A DNA stretch of 64,000 bases from the NCBI GenBank assembly GCA_035259385.1, contig DATFWL010000103.1, positions 1 through 64,000 of the forward strand, in the 5' to 3' direction. Both the position numbers and the translations under genes were made by a program. Below, piece by piece: positions 53,432 through 61,810 of the stretch. How positions within the stretch are numbered: the stretch's first letter is position 1; each line of letters opens with the position of its first letter. Source of the DNA: QHWK01 sp035259385 (lineage in GTDB: Bacteria > Acidobacteriota > Vicinamibacteria > Vicinamibacterales > CAVVIG01). The notes under the pieces were generated by a model. That model saw only the letters and a program-made list of their open reading frames with translations. It ran no database searches and was not told the DNA's origin.

Positions 53432-53670
53432 CCTGTCGCGAGTTCGCCGACTTCATCGCCGACTACCTGTCGGGCGATCTGCCGCCGGACAGCCGTTCGC
53501 AGTTCGAGCGCCATCTCGAGCTGTGCGCCAATTGCCGGACGTATCTTGCCGGTTACGAGGAGACGGTGAAGCTCGGCACGCGTGTGTTCGCGGACGATCA
53601 GGCAACTGTCCCGCCGCAGGTTCCGGAGGAGCTCGTTCAGGCGATTCTGACGGCACGAAAGGCCCGCTAG
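53428..53670 (+). CDS. Zinc-finger anti-sigma factor (zf-HC2)
   Basis: An 80-residue protein with C3-x25-H29-x3-C33-x2-C36 (ERHLELCANC), the HC2 anti-sigma zinc finger. GTG 53428 overlaps the glucose dehydrogenase stop by 4 bases. Normally encoded beside a cognate ECF sigma; none is adjacent, which is unusual. The nearest is at 44082..44717, so pairing is uncertain. Cytoplasmic: there is no membrane helix. Confidence 0.88.
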   Translation: MTCREFADFIADYLSGDLPPDSRSQFERHLELCANCRTYLAGYEETVKLGTRVFADDQATVPPQVPEELVQAILTARKAR

Positions 53671-53763
53671 CGAAACCTCGACGCCGCCTGGTCATCCAAG
53701 CGGCATGGCATTCATCCGCGCACGCAGACACGCCGAGTCGGGGCGGTGGAGGGCACTCGACAC

Positions 53764-55566
53764 ATGAGCCGCCTGGTGGTTCCGCTGCGCGTCCGCTCGA
53801 CCGAACACGCCGGTCGCAAGGTGACCTGGCTCGAGTTGTTCTTCGATCTGATCTTCGTTGCCGCTGTGGCTCAAGTTGCGCAGCCGCTCCGTCACGACTA
53901 CTCGTTGACGGAGCTGGCGCGCTTCACGCCCCTCTTCGTCCTGATCTGGTGGGCCTGGACCGGGCACACACTCTTCTCCACCCGCTTCGACACCGACGAT
54001 GGCGTCCAGCGCGCCATGACGTTCGTCCAGATCTTCGCCGTCGCGGCGATGGCAGCCAACGCGAAGGACGCCCTGGGCAGCCGATCGTCCGCTGGATTCG
54101 CGGCCGCCTACGCCGTCGGGCGGCTGGTGCTGGTCGGCCAGTACGTCCGGGCGCGAACGGTGACGGATGCGAGGGGCCTGACGATCCGCTACATAATCGG
54201 ACACGGCAGCGCCGCGGGTCTGTGGCTGGTCTCCGCCCTCGTGCCACCGCCGGCGCGCTTCTGGCTGTGGGCGCTGGCATGCGCGATCGACCTTGGCACG
54301 CCATGGCTTGCCGTGCGGCACAGCGTGGACATCCCGCCCGACGCCGCGCACCTTCCCGAGCGATTCGGTCTCTTCACGTTGATTCTGCTCGGCGAGTCGG
54401 TTGTCGCCGTCATGCAGGGCATGGAGAGCCAGGAGGACTGGACGCCGGCGGCCGCGTTGTCCGCATTCCTCGGGATGGCCGTGCCGTTTCTGATTTCGTG
54501 GTGGTATTTCGACGGCGCAGGCGGCGCGGGCGAACAACGCGTCCGGACGCGCCGCGACGCGATCCGGTTTCACATCTGGTGCTACGCGCACCTCCCGATG
54601 TACTTCGGCATCATCGTCACAGGCGTCGGCATATATCGGATCGTCACCGCGGCCTCCCGATATACTTTGACATCCCCGGAGATCGCGATCCTGACGATCG
54701 CGGCCGGCACCGTGACGCTCGCGCTCACGATTGTCGGCGCCACGTCGTCGGCACGGTCGCGGCTGCGGGTTCCCGATGGTGGTCCCGGAAGTGCGCTCTC
54801 ACGAATGTGGAGCCGGAGGCTTGTAAATCAGGAGGTAGTCGGCATGACGACGACACACGACTCGAATCGGCGAAGGTTCCTCGCGCGGCTGTTCGGCACG
54901 ACGGCCGGCCTGACCGTGTTCGCGGCCGGACGCGCGGATGCCCAGCCCGCGGCTGCGGCAGCATCGGGGCCCGATGCGTGGATCAAGGAGGTGAAGGGCA
55001 CACACCGCTGCCTGTTCGACTTCCCGCAGCACAAAGGCGGCACGCCGCTCCTGCATATCCTCAACTACCTGAACACCTACAACGAAGCCTACAAGTCTGC
55101 GCCGGGGTCGGTCGGGGCGGTTGGCACCTTCTACAGCATCGGCAACCAGTCGAGCATCGCGCTGGGATTCAACGACGCGATGTGGGCGAAGTACGGACTG
55201 GGCGACTACCTGGGTCTGAAGGACAAGGCGGGCAAGGGGTACACGCGGAACGTCTTTCACAAGATGACCGGCGACGACGCGCACATCCTGATTCAGGCGT
55301 TCCAGACGCCGAACATCCCGGAGCTGGTCGGCGCGGTGCCGGCCATCGGCATCGAGAACCTGCAGAAGATGGGGACGAAGTTCCTGCTGTGCGCCAACGC
55401 GCTCGGCGCCTGGTGCCTCGAGCTCCAGGCACGCGGCAAGGGCAAGTCCGACGAGATCGAAAAGGATCTTCGCGCCAATCTCCTCCCCGGAGTGACTATC
55501 GTGCCGGCGATGGTGATCGCGATCGAGAAGGCCCAGGCGGCAGGCATTCGCTACAACCGGCAGTAA
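53764..55566 (+). CDS. LtrA-family membrane protein, open frame continues into Tat-signal protein
   Basis: The frame starts at ATG 53764 and encodes a low-temperature-requirement protein A-like domain (about 1-350) with many helices and conserved WLELFFDLIFVAAV, then PERFGLFTLILLGESVVAV and WWYFDGAGG. Unusually there is no stop before the next protein: the frame continues into a domain that has its own start at 54844. An out-of-frame TAA at 54824-54826 could be the lost natural stop if one base is missing or extra. Function of LtrA unknown. Confidence 0.7.
   Translation: MSRLVVPLRVRSTEHAGRKVTWLELFFDLIFVAAVAQVAQPLRHDYSLTELARFTPLFVLIWWAWTGHTLFSTRFDTDDGVQRAMTFVQIFAVAAMAANAKDALGSRSSAGFAAAYAVGRLVLVGQYVRARTVTDARGLTIRYIIGHGSAAGLWLVSALVPPPARFWLWALACAIDLGTPWLAVRHSVDIPPDAAHLPERFGLFTLILLGESVVAVMQGMESQEDWTPAAALSAFLGMAVPFLISWWYFDGAGGAGEQRVRTRRDAIRFHIWCYAHLPMYFGIIVTGVGIYRIVTAASRYTLTSPEIAILTIAAGTVTLALTIVGATSSARSRLRVPDGGPGSALSRMWSRRLVNQEVVGMTTTHDSNRRRFLARLFGTTAGLTVFAAGRADAQPAAAAASGPDAWIKEVKGTHRCLFDFPQHKGGTPLLHILNYLNTYNEAYKSAPGSVGAVGTFYSIGNQSSIALGFNDAMWAKYGLGDYLGLKDKAGKGYTRNVFHKMTGDDAHILIQAFQTPNIPELVGAVPAIGIENLQKMGTKFLLCANALGAWCLELQARGKGKSDEIEKDLRANLLPGVTIVPAMVIAIEKAQAAGIRYNRQ
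54844..55566 (+). CDS. Tat-exported DsrE-like protein
   Basis: A 240-residue protein. An internal ATG at 54844 follows AGGAGG (54830-54835) at an 8-base spacing and begins a twin-arginine signal (RRRFLARLFGTTAGLTVFAAG). Mature-domain features are THRCLFDFPQHKGGTPLL, FLLCANALGAWCLEL and LLPGVTIVPAMVIAIEKAQ, which resemble secreted DsrE/DsrF-like proteins; two Cys are near CANALGAWC. Translation from this start is likely in addition to read-through from LtrA. Role unknown. Confidence 0.78.
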   Translation: MTTTHDSNRRRFLARLFGTTAGLTVFAAGRADAQPAAAAASGPDAWIKEVKGTHRCLFDFPQHKGGTPLLHILNYLNTYNEAYKSAPGSVGAVGTFYSIGNQSSIALGFNDAMWAKYGLGDYLGLKDKAGKGYTRNVFHKMTGDDAHILIQAFQTPNIPELVGAVPAIGIENLQKMGTKFLLCANALGAWCLELQARGKGKSDEIEKDLRANLLPGVTIVPAMVIAIEKAQAAGIRYNRQ

Positions 55567-55569
55567 CAC

Positions 55570-55595
55570 GGCGACGAGAACCACCAGTGGTCGCC
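55570..55595. terminator. Hairpin between convergent genes
   Basis: Accac-ca-gtggt forms a perfect stem (55580-55591), flanked by ggcga/tcgcc arms, between the DsrE-like stop and the end of the ABC gene on the opposite strand. Neither side has a strong T-run, so it is a weak candidate for a bidirectional terminator. Confidence 0.4.
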
Positions 55596-55605
55596 GGCGC
55601 GAAGG

Positions 55606-57696
55606 TCAGCGGTGCGCGATCATCACGACCGCGCCCGCGCGCCGGCGAACCGCGCGGTGCGCGCGCTCGAGCGTCTCCGGATCGAGCGCCGCAAAACTCT
55701 CGTCGAGGACGAGCAGGTCGGCGCCGGAGAGGAGCGCGCGCGCCAGGAACACGCGGCTCGCTTCGCCTTCCGAGAGGCGCCAGCCCGCGTCGCCAACCTG
55801 CTGATTGAGCCCGGCCGGCATGCGCGAGAGCAGGTCGTCCAGGCCGATCTCATCGCAGACCGACTGCGCGCGCGTCAGCTGCTCCGGCGTCGGCGGCCAC
55901 GAATGACCCATCAGCAGATTGAACGCCAGCGAGCCGGCGAAAATGTGGTTCTCGTGCGACTGCGGCGCGAACGCGACCCGCCGCCGCCAGCGGTCGCCGC
56001 CGAGTGACTGGCGGTCGACGCCGCCGGCGAGCAGCAGGCCCGCGTCGGGCGATCGCAGGCCGGCGAGCAGCGCGGCCAGCGTCGATTTGCCGCTGCCCGA
56101 CGCGCCCTCGACCAGCACGCGGTCGCCCTCGCGAATCGCGATGCTGCATTGCCGCAGCACCGGCTCGCTGCGCCGCGCGTATCGGAACGACAGCTCGCGC
56201 GCGTCGAGCACCACGGCGTGGCGATCGCGCGCGGGGACGGACGGGGCGCCGTGCTCAACCCGCTCGGCGCCGGCGGCGAGCAACGGACGGAGATTCGTCC
56301 ATGCGAGCGCCGCGCCACCAAGATCGGCGAGCCCCAGTCCGAATGCGCGGAGTGCGCGATGGGCCAGCATCACCGCGGCGATCGACAACGCCAGCGCCGA
56401 CGGCTCGGCCGCCCGCACGAACGCGGGCGCGAGCGCCGCCAGCCCGACCAGCAGCCACAGCCGCGGAACCAGCGTCTGCAGCTGTGCGTCGCTCCGATCG
56501 AGAACAGCCGACCGCGCGAGATAGGCAGCCAGCAACGGGTCTTCCCCGGCATGCCACGTCTGCGGATCCTCCTGCGCTGCTCGCGTGCGGTGGCCGTGCA
56601 TCCGCTCGACCAGATCCTCGGTCAGCGTCTGTCGCGCGGCCATCCATGCCGCACGCAGGCGCTGATTGCGCGCCACCACCGCGGTCAGGATTGCGACCCA
56701 CGCCGCCAGCAGCACGATATGGACGAGGCCGGCCGCGCCGAACCACAACAGTGCGCCTGCGGCGACCAGTTCGAGCGGCGCGGCGAGGGTGGCGAGCCCG
56801 CCGCCGAGCGACAACTGCTCGAGCGTTTCTGCCTCGATGACGCGCCCGAGCGTGGCGCCGATGCCCTGCCGCCGGATCGCGTCGGGATCGATGCGCACGG
56901 CGCCGGCCAGCAGCCGCTGCTTGACGAGGCCGCCGAAGATCACCGCGAGCAATTCGCCGCTGCTCCCTTTCCAGGCGCGGAAGGCCAGCGCGCCGCTCAA
57001 CGTCAACGCGCAGGCTGCGAGCCACGCGGCCTCAATCCTCCCGCTGAGCGCGGCCGACGCGAGCAGCCACCACGAACCGAGCGTCAGCGCGTACTCGAGG
57101 GCGGAGGCGCAGGCGAAGGCGCACGCGGCACGACCCGCGCCGGCGTGCCGCAGCTGCTCGACGAAGCTCGATCCCGCCGATCGCCGGAGACGCCATCCCA
57201 ATTGGACGGTACGCGAGCCCGCGCGTTCTCTGAGAATCGCCTGGCGCGCGCGCCCCTTTCCCGCCGGTCCGATTGCGCACGCGTCGACGAGCCTCTGGGC
57301 GTCGGCGGCGAAGGGCGCTTCGGCCGGCGCGCACAACGCGTCGCGGAGCGCGACGAGCGGCACCGCAACCGTGCGCGAATCGGGCGTGGCCAGCTGTGCG
57401 CGCCCGCTGCGCACGTCGACCATGCCCAGGAAACGGCCGTCGGCCAGCCGCAGCAGCGCGGGCGCGGCGGTGGCGAGTTCTGGTTCGACGTCGCGCGCGC
57501 GCACGTGACACAACCTCGCATCCACCTCGAGACGCGAACAGGAGGCCTCGATCCACTCGGCGACATCGTCTTCGGCCGCGGGCGGATCGCTCGTCGCGGC
57601 GGCGCGTGGCCCCCCGCACGCCGCAGCGAGACGTTCGATCAGCAGCGGCAGCCGCGGTTGCTCCCACGTCGCACAATCAGGAACGGCGTTCAGCAC
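55606..57696 (-). CDS. Second ABC transporter of bacteriocin-type exporter (NHLM ABC2-like)
   Basis: A 696-residue protein. There is an N-terminal ~170-residue soluble domain with no C39 catalytic residues, then ~6 membrane helices (about 200-440), then an ABC ATPase: Walker A EGASGSGKST, a Q-loop at FAPQSHENHIF, signature LSEGEASR, Walker B LLVLDESF and the H-loop at the very C-terminus (MIAHR). It ends immediately after the switch His, shorter than usual. The placement after a C39-ABC gene (7-base overlap) and HlyD matches the NHLM exporter trio in which ABC2 lacks the peptidase. Confidence 0.85.
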   Translation of the reverse strand: MLNAVPDCATWEQPRLPLLIERLAAACGGPRAAATSDPPAAEDDVAEWIEASCSRLEVDARLCHVRARDVEPELATAAPALLRLADGRFLGMVDVRSGRAQLATPDSRTVAVPLVALRDALCAPAEAPFAADAQRLVDACAIGPAGKGRARQAILRERAGSRTVQLGWRLRRSAGSSFVEQLRHAGAGRAACAFACASALEYALTLGSWWLLASAALSGRIEAAWLAACALTLSGALAFRAWKGSSGELLAVIFGGLVKQRLLAGAVRIDPDAIRRQGIGATLGRVIEAETLEQLSLGGGLATLAAPLELVAAGALLWFGAAGLVHIVLLAAWVAILTAVVARNQRLRAAWMAARQTLTEDLVERMHGHRTRAAQEDPQTWHAGEDPLLAAYLARSAVLDRSDAQLQTLVPRLWLLVGLAALAPAFVRAAEPSALALSIAAVMLAHRALRAFGLGLADLGGAALAWTNLRPLLAAGAERVEHGAPSVPARDRHAVVLDARELSFRYARRSEPVLRQCSIAIREGDRVLVEGASGSGKSTLAALLAGLRSPDAGLLLAGGVDRQSLGGDRWRRRVAFAPQSHENHIFAGSLAFNLLMGHSWPPTPEQLTRAQSVCDEIGLDDLLSRMPAGLNQQVGDAGWRLSEGEASRVFLARALLSGADLLVLDESFAALDPETLERAHRAVRRRAGAVVMIAHR

Positions 57697-60332
57697 GTCA
57701 TCACCTTCCCGTCGTCGATTGCCACACGATCTCGAAGGCGCCCGTCATCGAGGCGCAGGACTCGCCAGTTCGCGTCCGACCACACCTGTTCCGAGACCGC
57801 CCTCGCCGCGTCCAGCAGCTCCCGATAGTGCGAGCTCGCGCAGTGCGCGAGTTCCTGCGGCGAACCGTTCTCGACGACGCGGCCGCCGTCCATCACGAGC
57901 ACACGATCGAACGACACGGTGTCCTCGATGTCGTGGGTGATGTTCAACACCGTCGCGCGCGCCCACCGGCTTCGCGCCGCGGCGAGGAACCGCTGGCGGC
58001 GCGGCCGTTCGAGGCCGCGAAACGCTTCGTCGAGGACGACCAGCCGGGTGTTCGACCGATGGAGACCGCGGCCGATTCGGACGCGTTGTCCTTCGCCCCC
58101 CGACAGCAGGCGCCCGCTTTCTCCGAGCGCAGTCTGCATGCCGTCGGGCAGGTGTTCGACGAGCGGGATCAGTTCAGCGGCGTCGAGCACCTCGCCGATC
58201 GCGGCGGCGCCGCCGGCGGCGCCGTACTGAAGATTGTCGAGCAGCGTCCGGTTCCACAGGTGGACTTCCGGCGAAATCCACACCGTCGAGCGGCGCAGTC
58301 GCGCGAGCGCCGCGTTGTCGATCGGCCGGCCATCGACGGCGAACTCGCCGGTCGTCGGCCGGTTCCAACCCAGCACGAGTCCAGCAAGAGTCGATTTCCC
58401 CGCGCCTGAGGCGCCGACGATGGCGACGTGTTCTCCCGGCTCGATGCAGACGGTAAGGTCGGCGAGCACCGCGTGACCGCCCGCTGACACGCTGACCTGG
58501 TCCATCGTGATGCCCACACCGGTGGGCACTGCCGGTTCGACCGGCTCGGCCGCGATGGCGGTCGCATCATCCTCGCCGCCGAGCGGCTCCGTGACGCGCA
58601 GCAGCGTGTTGCGCAGCCGTGGATACTGGCACGCCAGCGCCGCGAACTCCTGCCCGAGGCTGGGAATGCTCAAGGCCCAGTAGGCGAGCAGGAGTCCTCC
58701 GAGATCGCCGTGGACCGCGAGCCGCCGGAACAGCAGCACGATCACGAAGAACATCGACGCGAACGACTGCAGTGTCTGCACGAACACGGCTGTCCGGCCA
58801 GCGATCCGGGCGGCGCGTCCCCATTCGGCCAGCAGTTGCTCGTGCTCGTATCCGATCGCCCGTGCGGCGCCGTGCGCACGGACCGCGGTGGCGCCAAGCA
58901 GGGCGTCGACGAAGAACCGGTTGAGCGCGCCGGCGTGACTGCGCGCGCGCAGATCGCGCTCCTCGAGCCAGGGCTGCGCTCCGAGCGGGACGGCCACCGC
59001 GGCGACCGCGGCCACCAGCGCCATCCCGCCGCTGCCCGGATACAGCCACGCGATTCCGGCGACGGTGAACGCAAGCGCGCACCCGGCACGCGCGAGCGCC
59101 GTGAGCAGGCGGGGCAGATCACGGAGGCGGTGCGTCGAGTGGGCGCGCTCGGCCATGTCCGAGAGCAGACGGCTGCGGAAGTAGGCGTCGCCGAGACGCG
59201 GGATCCTGGTCAGGAACGCGAGACGCCACGAGCCTTCGAATGCACGGCCCACACGGAACGCGGTGCCGCTCACGATCCGATCGAGCAGCGTGCCTACGCC
59301 GAGGAACACGGCCGCAGCGCCGACCGCCCACCATCGCTGCGTGCCGGTCGCCAGCCAGCGCGTGATGTCGAACGCCGCGCGCAGCAGCAGCGCTTCGACG
59401 GTGACGAAGGCGGCGGCGAGCGCCACGGCGACCGCCGAGGCGACGTGAAACGACGGACCGAAAGCCTGCCACGTCTGTCGAAGGGCGGCGAGCGGCGTCG
59501 GCGCGCGGTCGGTCAGCGCGCGCGCGAATTCGGGCGACAGCCGCGCGCGATCGTCGCCCGCCGCGGCCCGAACGCCGTGCACGCGCAGCAGCACCGCGCC
59601 GCGCATCACGATCTGCTCGGGATCCGACGGATGGGCGCGTGCGCTCCACCACGTCTCGGGAATCATCTCCGTCCGCTGCATCAGCTGTTCGATCACCGAT
59701 CCGGAGGCAGCGCGTCGATCGAGCGCGCGTTCGCAGGCAAGGGACTCGACGAAGCGCGTGGCCGCGTCGAGCGCGGCGAGCGAGGCCGGCGACGCGTCCT
59801 CGAGCGCGCGAGCGATGAGCCGACGACGGTCATCAGCGCCGAGACCGAGCCGCCGCAATCGGCGTTCGAGCGGCTTCAGAAAGTCGGGGGTCGCAGCCCA
59901 TCGGCGCCAGTCGGCGCCCGGCACCCCGTGAGCATGCACGTAGGTGTGCGCGAGGACGTCCGACGCCGTTCGCCATTGACGCCCGGTGGCGGGATCCATT
60001 ACCTGGACCCACGCTCCGCACCGCCGCCAGGCCACCACGAAATGCGTCGCGCCGCCCGGCGTGATCGTCACCACCAGCGCGGGGAGCGCAGACGACTCGT
60101 CGAGCAGCAGGTGATCGACGGGCAGCATGACCTGCTCGGCGTCGAGGCCGAAGCGGTTGGCGACGTCCTCGATCTGGTCGATCGACGTGCCGTCGAGGCC
60201 GGTGAAGCACGCCTCGCGCAGGCGGCCGTAGCTGGTGGCGATGCCGAATCCGTCGAGCAGCGACTTGAGCGTCGCCGGACCGCAGTCCATCGCGGACGTC
60301 TGCACGACTTCCGGAATCAGCCAGCGGCGCAC
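57690..60332 (-). CDS. C39-peptidase ABC exporter of peptide precursors (NHLM ABC1-like)
   Basis: An 880-residue exporter. The N-terminal C39 cysteine protease domain has Q11, C17 in SAMDCGPATL, H97 in GGATHFVVAW and D113 in VMDPATG. A long linker and membrane domain (about 290-580) are followed by the ABC ATPase: Walker A GASGAGKST, signature LLSGGEGQR, Walker B LVVLDEAF and switch NITHD. Such exporters cleave the leader of a bacteriocin or RiPP precursor and export the core. It is adjacent to HlyD (1-base gap) and overlaps ABC2. Substrates are predicted to be the peptides at 61584..61861. Confidence 0.92.
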   Translation of the reverse strand: MRRWLIPEVVQTSAMDCGPATLKSLLDGFGIATSYGRLREACFTGLDGTSIDQIEDVANRFGLDAEQVMLPVDHLLLDESSALPALVVTITPGGATHFVVAWRRCGAWVQVMDPATGRQWRTASDVLAHTYVHAHGVPGADWRRWAATPDFLKPLERRLRRLGLGADDRRRLIARALEDASPASLAALDAATRFVESLACERALDRRAASGSVIEQLMQRTEMIPETWWSARAHPSDPEQIVMRGAVLLRVHGVRAAAGDDRARLSPEFARALTDRAPTPLAALRQTWQAFGPSFHVASAVAVALAAAFVTVEALLLRAAFDITRWLATGTQRWWAVGAAAVFLGVGTLLDRIVSGTAFRVGRAFEGSWRLAFLTRIPRLGDAYFRSRLLSDMAERAHSTHRLRDLPRLLTALARAGCALAFTVAGIAWLYPGSGGMALVAAVAAVAVPLGAQPWLEERDLRARSHAGALNRFFVDALLGATAVRAHGAARAIGYEHEQLLAEWGRAARIAGRTAVFVQTLQSFASMFFVIVLLFRRLAVHGDLGGLLLAYWALSIPSLGQEFAALACQYPRLRNTLLRVTEPLGGEDDATAIAAEPVEPAVPTGVGITMDQVSVSAGGHAVLADLTVCIEPGEHVAIVGASGAGKSTLAGLVLGWNRPTTGEFAVDGRPIDNAALARLRRSTVWISPEVHLWNRTLLDNLQYGAAGGAAAIGEVLDAAELIPLVEHLPDGMQTALGESGRLLSGGEGQRVRIGRGLHRSNTRLVVLDEAFRGLERPRRQRFLAAARSRWARATVLNITHDIEDTVSFDRVLVMDGGRVVENGSPQELAHCASSHYRELLDAARAVSEQVWSDANWRVLRLDDGRLRDRVAIDDGKVMTC

Positions 60333-60333
60333 G

Positions 60334-61512
60334 TCAGTTCCCGGTCCTTTCCGCGCTGGCGGGTGCGGTCTGCAGCGCGCCGGCCGTGCGCAGCAGCAAC
60401 GTCAGCGGCGTGACGCGTTCGACCGCGATCTCGACGCTCCCGGTGAGACCGTGTTCGAGCGCGATACGTGCGTTGCTTCCGGCCGCGACCGCCAGTTCGA
60501 CGCGCACAGTGCCGTCCCGCACCTCGTTCGCAACTTGCGCGACCGTCGCCTCGACCGTGCCGTATTGCGCCCACGGGAATCCGTCCAGTCGAACGCGCGC
60601 GCGCTGGCCGCGCCGGATGCGGCCGGAGGCTGCCGACGGTGAGAACTGCGCGATGGCGACGATGGCGCCGTCGGGCACGATGAGCGCGAGCCGTTGTCCC
60701 GCCTGCACGACAGCGCCCGGCCTCAGTGCGGCGGCATCGCCGAGCCGGCCGGACGCCGACGCTCGAACCACATGGCGGTCGGCTTCGACGCGCAGGCGGA
60801 GGAGCGCCTCCTGCGATCCGCGCCGTTCGCCCTCCAGCCGCGCGATCTGGCCGCGAATCTGATCGAGCGACGCCGCGCGATCGCGATCGCGGGCGACCTG
60901 CTCCTGCTCGATGCGGACCAGCGACAGCCGCACGCTCTCAGCGGACGCCTGCGTGCGCAGCGCGTCGGCGCGGCCCAGTTCGAAATCGTGTTCCGAGATG
61001 AGCAGCTGCACACGGAGGCGCTCCAGCCGTTCGAGCTCCTGCTGGGCGTACCCCGCGGGGGCTTCGGCCTCACGGATCCGCTCCCGCGTTTCGTCGAGCA
61101 GTGCGCGCGCCGCGCGCGCGCCTTCGTCCCGCGCCCGCTCGACGCTCGACGCCTGCGCGCGAAGCGCGGTCAGTTCAGCATCGAGCGCCATCGACTTTTC
61201 CCGCTGCTCACGCACGGACAGCTGCTCTGCGTCCGCGTCGAGGCGCAGCAACGCGTCGCCGGCGGAGACCTCCTGACCCAGCTGCATCCGCGACTCGACG
61301 ACGGTGCCGGAAATCGGCGCGTCGACCGGATGCGGTGCGTGATCCACCTCGAGGCGGGCCCGATCGCTCACTTCGTACACCGTGATGTGCGCCGTCACCG
61401 CCCAGACGCCCCACGCGGCCGCGACGCTGACGGCCGTCGCCACCGCCGCCACGGCGCGGCGCGAGCGTCGCGGTTCCAGATGCTGCAGGGTGCGCGCAAA
61501 CGCGGTGGCCAT
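60334..61512 (-). CDS. HlyD-family membrane fusion protein of the peptide exporter
   Basis: A 392-residue adaptor from ATG 61512, with GAGGA upstream. Membrane helix (about 18-38), then beta-barrel/lipoyl halves (PISGTVVESRMQLGQEVSAG and AALRPGAVVQAGQRLAL) separated by a long coiled-coil (about 100-250, rich in Glu/Arg/Ala). It links inner-membrane ABC exporters to the outer membrane. It ends one base before the C39-ABC gene. A 12-bp hairpin separates it from the peptide genes upstream. Confidence 0.9.
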   Translation of the reverse strand: MATAFARTLQHLEPRRSRRAVAAVATAVSVAAAWGVWAVTAHITVYEVSDRARLEVDHAPHPVDAPISGTVVESRMQLGQEVSAGDALLRLDADAEQLSVREQREKSMALDAELTALRAQASSVERARDEGARAARALLDETRERIREAEAPAGYAQQELERLERLRVQLLISEHDFELGRADALRTQASAESVRLSLVRIEQEQVARDRDRAASLDQIRGQIARLEGERRGSQEALLRLRVEADRHVVRASASGRLGDAAALRPGAVVQAGQRLALIVPDGAIVAIAQFSPSAASGRIRRGQRARVRLDGFPWAQYGTVEATVAQVANEVRDGTVRVELAVAAGSNARIALEHGLTGSVEIAVERVTPLTLLLRTAGALQTAPASAERTGN

Positions 61513-61535
61513 CTGTGTCCTCATGGGAGAACGAG

Positions 61536-61567
61536 GCCGGAGCGACCTCGTCAACGGTCGCTCCGGC
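61536..61567 (-). promoter_or_regulatory. Perfect 12-bp hairpin between peptide genes and hlyD
   Basis: Bases 61536-61547 and 61556-61567 are exact reverse complements with an 8-base loop, beginning 24 bases upstream of the hlyD ATG. On the minus strand no T-run follows, so it is more likely an attenuator, processing or stability element than a full terminator. On the plus strand GGGGTTTT follows it. The position would let the precursor genes be expressed more than the exporter. Confidence 0.7.
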
Positions 61568-61583
61568 GGGGTTTTGACTGAGG

Positions 61584-61640
61584 CTAGCCGCCAGCCTTTC
61601 GGCAAACCAGGCCGGCTTTCACGTTGGTCTTGGTCTTCAT
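61584..61640 (-). CDS. Micro-peptide precursor A (18 aa)
   Basis: The ORF encodes MKTKTNVKAGLVCRKAGG. A Shine-Dalgarno-like AGAAGGG lies about 8 bases upstream. It shares the leader-like MKT(K/T)TNV(K/R)AG with two upstream copies but diverges after Gly10: C13 is preceded by LV and the peptide ends Ala-Gly-Gly. It is the copy nearest hlyD. Far shorter than typical C39 substrates, so it may be an unprocessed or N-terminally trimmed peptide; no family assigned. Confidence 0.75.
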   Translation of the reverse strand: MKTKTNVKAGLVCRKAGG

Positions 61641-61702
61641 GGTTCGATCCCTTCTGTGTGTTGTGCCGGCGCAGCCGGCGTTGATAGGCGAGCGCGGCGC
61701 GC

Positions 61703-61750
61703 TCAGCAGACGACGATGATCCCGGCCTTGACGTTGGTCTTGGTCTTCAT
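61703..61750 (-). CDS. Micro-peptide precursor B (15 aa)
   Basis: The ORF encodes MKTKTNVKAGIIVVC, ending in Cys before TGA. GAGGGG lies 8 bases upstream. It shares its first 10 residues with copy A and all but three positions, plus one missing residue, with copy C. The C-terminal Cys after a hydrophobic II-VV stretch could be a modification or disulfide site. Confidence 0.75.
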   Translation of the reverse strand: MKTKTNVKAGIIVVC

Positions 61751-61810
61751 GATTCGATCCCCTCGGGGGTGATGCCGGCAATGCCGGCGTTGATTGAGCC
61801 TGTCCCGCAA

